A stretch of DNA of 21,995 nt from Alphaproteobacteria bacterium (lineage in GTDB: Bacteria > Pseudomonadota > Alphaproteobacteria > Micavibrionales > Micavibrionaceae), in the NCBI GenBank assembly GCA_016763095.1, contig JAESUK010000173.1, positions 1 to 21,995 on the forward strand. The letters are read 5' to 3'. The notes under the pieces are model-generated. The model was not told the origin of the DNA. It did no database searches and was given only the letters and a program-made list of their open reading frames with translations. The translations under genes and the position numbers were made by a program. Shown piece after piece: positions 21,359-21,995 of the stretch (the stretch's first letter is position 1; every line of letters begins with the position of its first letter).

Positions 21359-21995
21359 GAATAACATTTCACAGATCCCGCTTGATCTTGGGCATCGCGT
21401 TGCCTTTGGTCGTGCGGATTTTCTGGTTGCACCAAGCAATGCAGAGGCTGTGGGGTGGATTGACCGTTGGCCTGAATGGCCAAGCCATATTTTGGTGCTA
21501 TATGGTTCAAAAGCCAGTGGCAAAAGCCACCTCGCGGCTGTATGGGCAAAGAAAGCAGATGCAAAATTCTGGACAGCGGATAATGTGGTGTCTGAAAAAA
21601 CCTTACAAGGAAAACAGTCTTTAGTGATTGAACGTGCGGATTTATTGATCGGCGACAAAGATGCCGAGACAAAACTTTTTCACCTTTATAACATGGCGAA
21701 AGAACAACAATGTTCATTGCTGATGACAATGGCTGTGCCAACGTCCCAACTCTCATTTTGTATCCCAGATTTAAGCTCACGCCTACGCTCATCACAAGCC
21801 GTCGGTATTGATTCACCAGGTGATGAATTACTAAGCGCAATCATTGTAAAATTATTTGCAGATCGCCAAATCACGATCTCGCCAGAAGTTCTGCGCTATA
21901 TCCTTCCACGTATGGATCGCTCTTTTTCAGCTGTTCAAAAATTGGTAGAAAAAGCAGACATGCTTGCCCTCTCACAAAAGAAACCCATCTCAATC
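21345..21995 (+). CDS. hdaA: HdaA, DnaA-homologous regulator of replication initiation (3' end outside window)
   Basis: An open frame of 217 codons to the window edge with no stop, starting inside the permease gene (14-base overlap). The protein is a compact AAA+ domain: Walker A GSKASGKS (54-61), a Walker B-like strand SLVIERAD (92-99), then LFHLYNMAKEQQCSLLMT, the arginine-containing DLSSRLRSS (142-150), and the sensor-2 helix RSFSAVQKLVEKAD (192-205). There is no C-terminal DNA-binding domain. HdaA works with the beta clamp to convert DnaA-ATP to DnaA-ADP. The N-terminal QIPLDLGHR (10-18) is the likely clamp-binding segment. Full length is usually about 225-245 residues, so little is missing. 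The Walker B acidic pair is weakly conserved (ER instead of DD). Confidence 0.9.
   Translation, partial: MPQNKNNISQIPLDLGHRVAFGRADFLVAPSNAEAVGWIDRWPEWPSHILVLYGSKASGKSHLAAVWAKKADAKFWTADNVVSEKTLQGKQSLVIERADLLIGDKDAETKLFHLYNMAKEQQCSLLMTMAVPTSQLSFCIPDLSSRLRSSQAVGIDSPGDELLSAIIVKLFADRQITISPEVLRYILPRMDRSFSAVQKLVEKADMLALSQKKPISI

Overview
The window reads as chromosomal DNA of an alphaproteobacterium with moderately AT-rich DNA (about 40-45% GC by eye). The evidence is a small GcrA-type zinc protein, an HdaA-type DnaA paralogue, the block purM-purN next to DUF2066-perM-hdaA, and a peptide resembling the alphaproteobacterial aa3 cytochrome c oxidase subunit IV. A Micavibrio-like or Rhodospirillales-like lineage is plausible, but that is only a guess. 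I see no rRNA, tRNA, CRISPR array, transposase or phage gene.

Region by region. (1) 1-2218: an AT-rich, gene-poor flank, then a large protein that joins a HAD phosphatase to a phosphoribosyltransferase-like domain. (2) 2219-4642: a long leader, a cold-shock protein, a 57-residue protein consisting almost only of the GcrA zinc-binding C-terminus, and a DEAD-box RNA helicase (RhlE type); this looks like an RNA/cold-stress cluster. (3) 4811-7602: a Bcr/CflA-type MFS exporter (+), then on the minus strand a 67-residue unknown and a two-gene unit of a 231-residue unknown followed by greB, ending in a probable terminator. (4) 7603-9498: a 363-bp divergent regulatory region with several dyads, a shortened and divergent malonyl-CoA decarboxylase-like protein, and a convergent, slightly overlapping DUF167 protein. 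(5) 9499-13494: a pilin-like membrane-anchored unknown, a full ABC exporter half-transporter, inorganic pyrophosphatase, nucleoside diphosphate kinase, and a strong two-way terminator. (6) 13493-18792, minus strand: purM, purN and a 1140-residue hybrid histidine kinase, apparently one transcript. (7) 18861-21995, plus strand, divergent from purM: DUF2066 protein, AI-2E/PerM family permease and hdaA, with overlapping starts; hdaA runs off the window end.

How they fit together. Purine synthesis (PurM, PurN), nucleotide balancing (Ndk) and pyrophosphate removal (Ppa) form a nucleotide-metabolism neighbourhood. DUF2066-PerM-HdaA next to purMN is a familiar alphaproteobacterial arrangement that ties in replication control.

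The most unusual items are: the in-frame PurN plus cytochrome-oxidase-subunit-IV-like membrane peptide, which keeps its own internal ribosome binding site; the free-standing GcrA zinc domain behind a cold-shock gene; the HAD-phosphoribosyltransferase fusion; the short malonyl-CoA decarboxylase-like enzyme; and a possible RNA switch between purN and the kinase. No multi-gene system that is clearly new could be shown from sequence alone.
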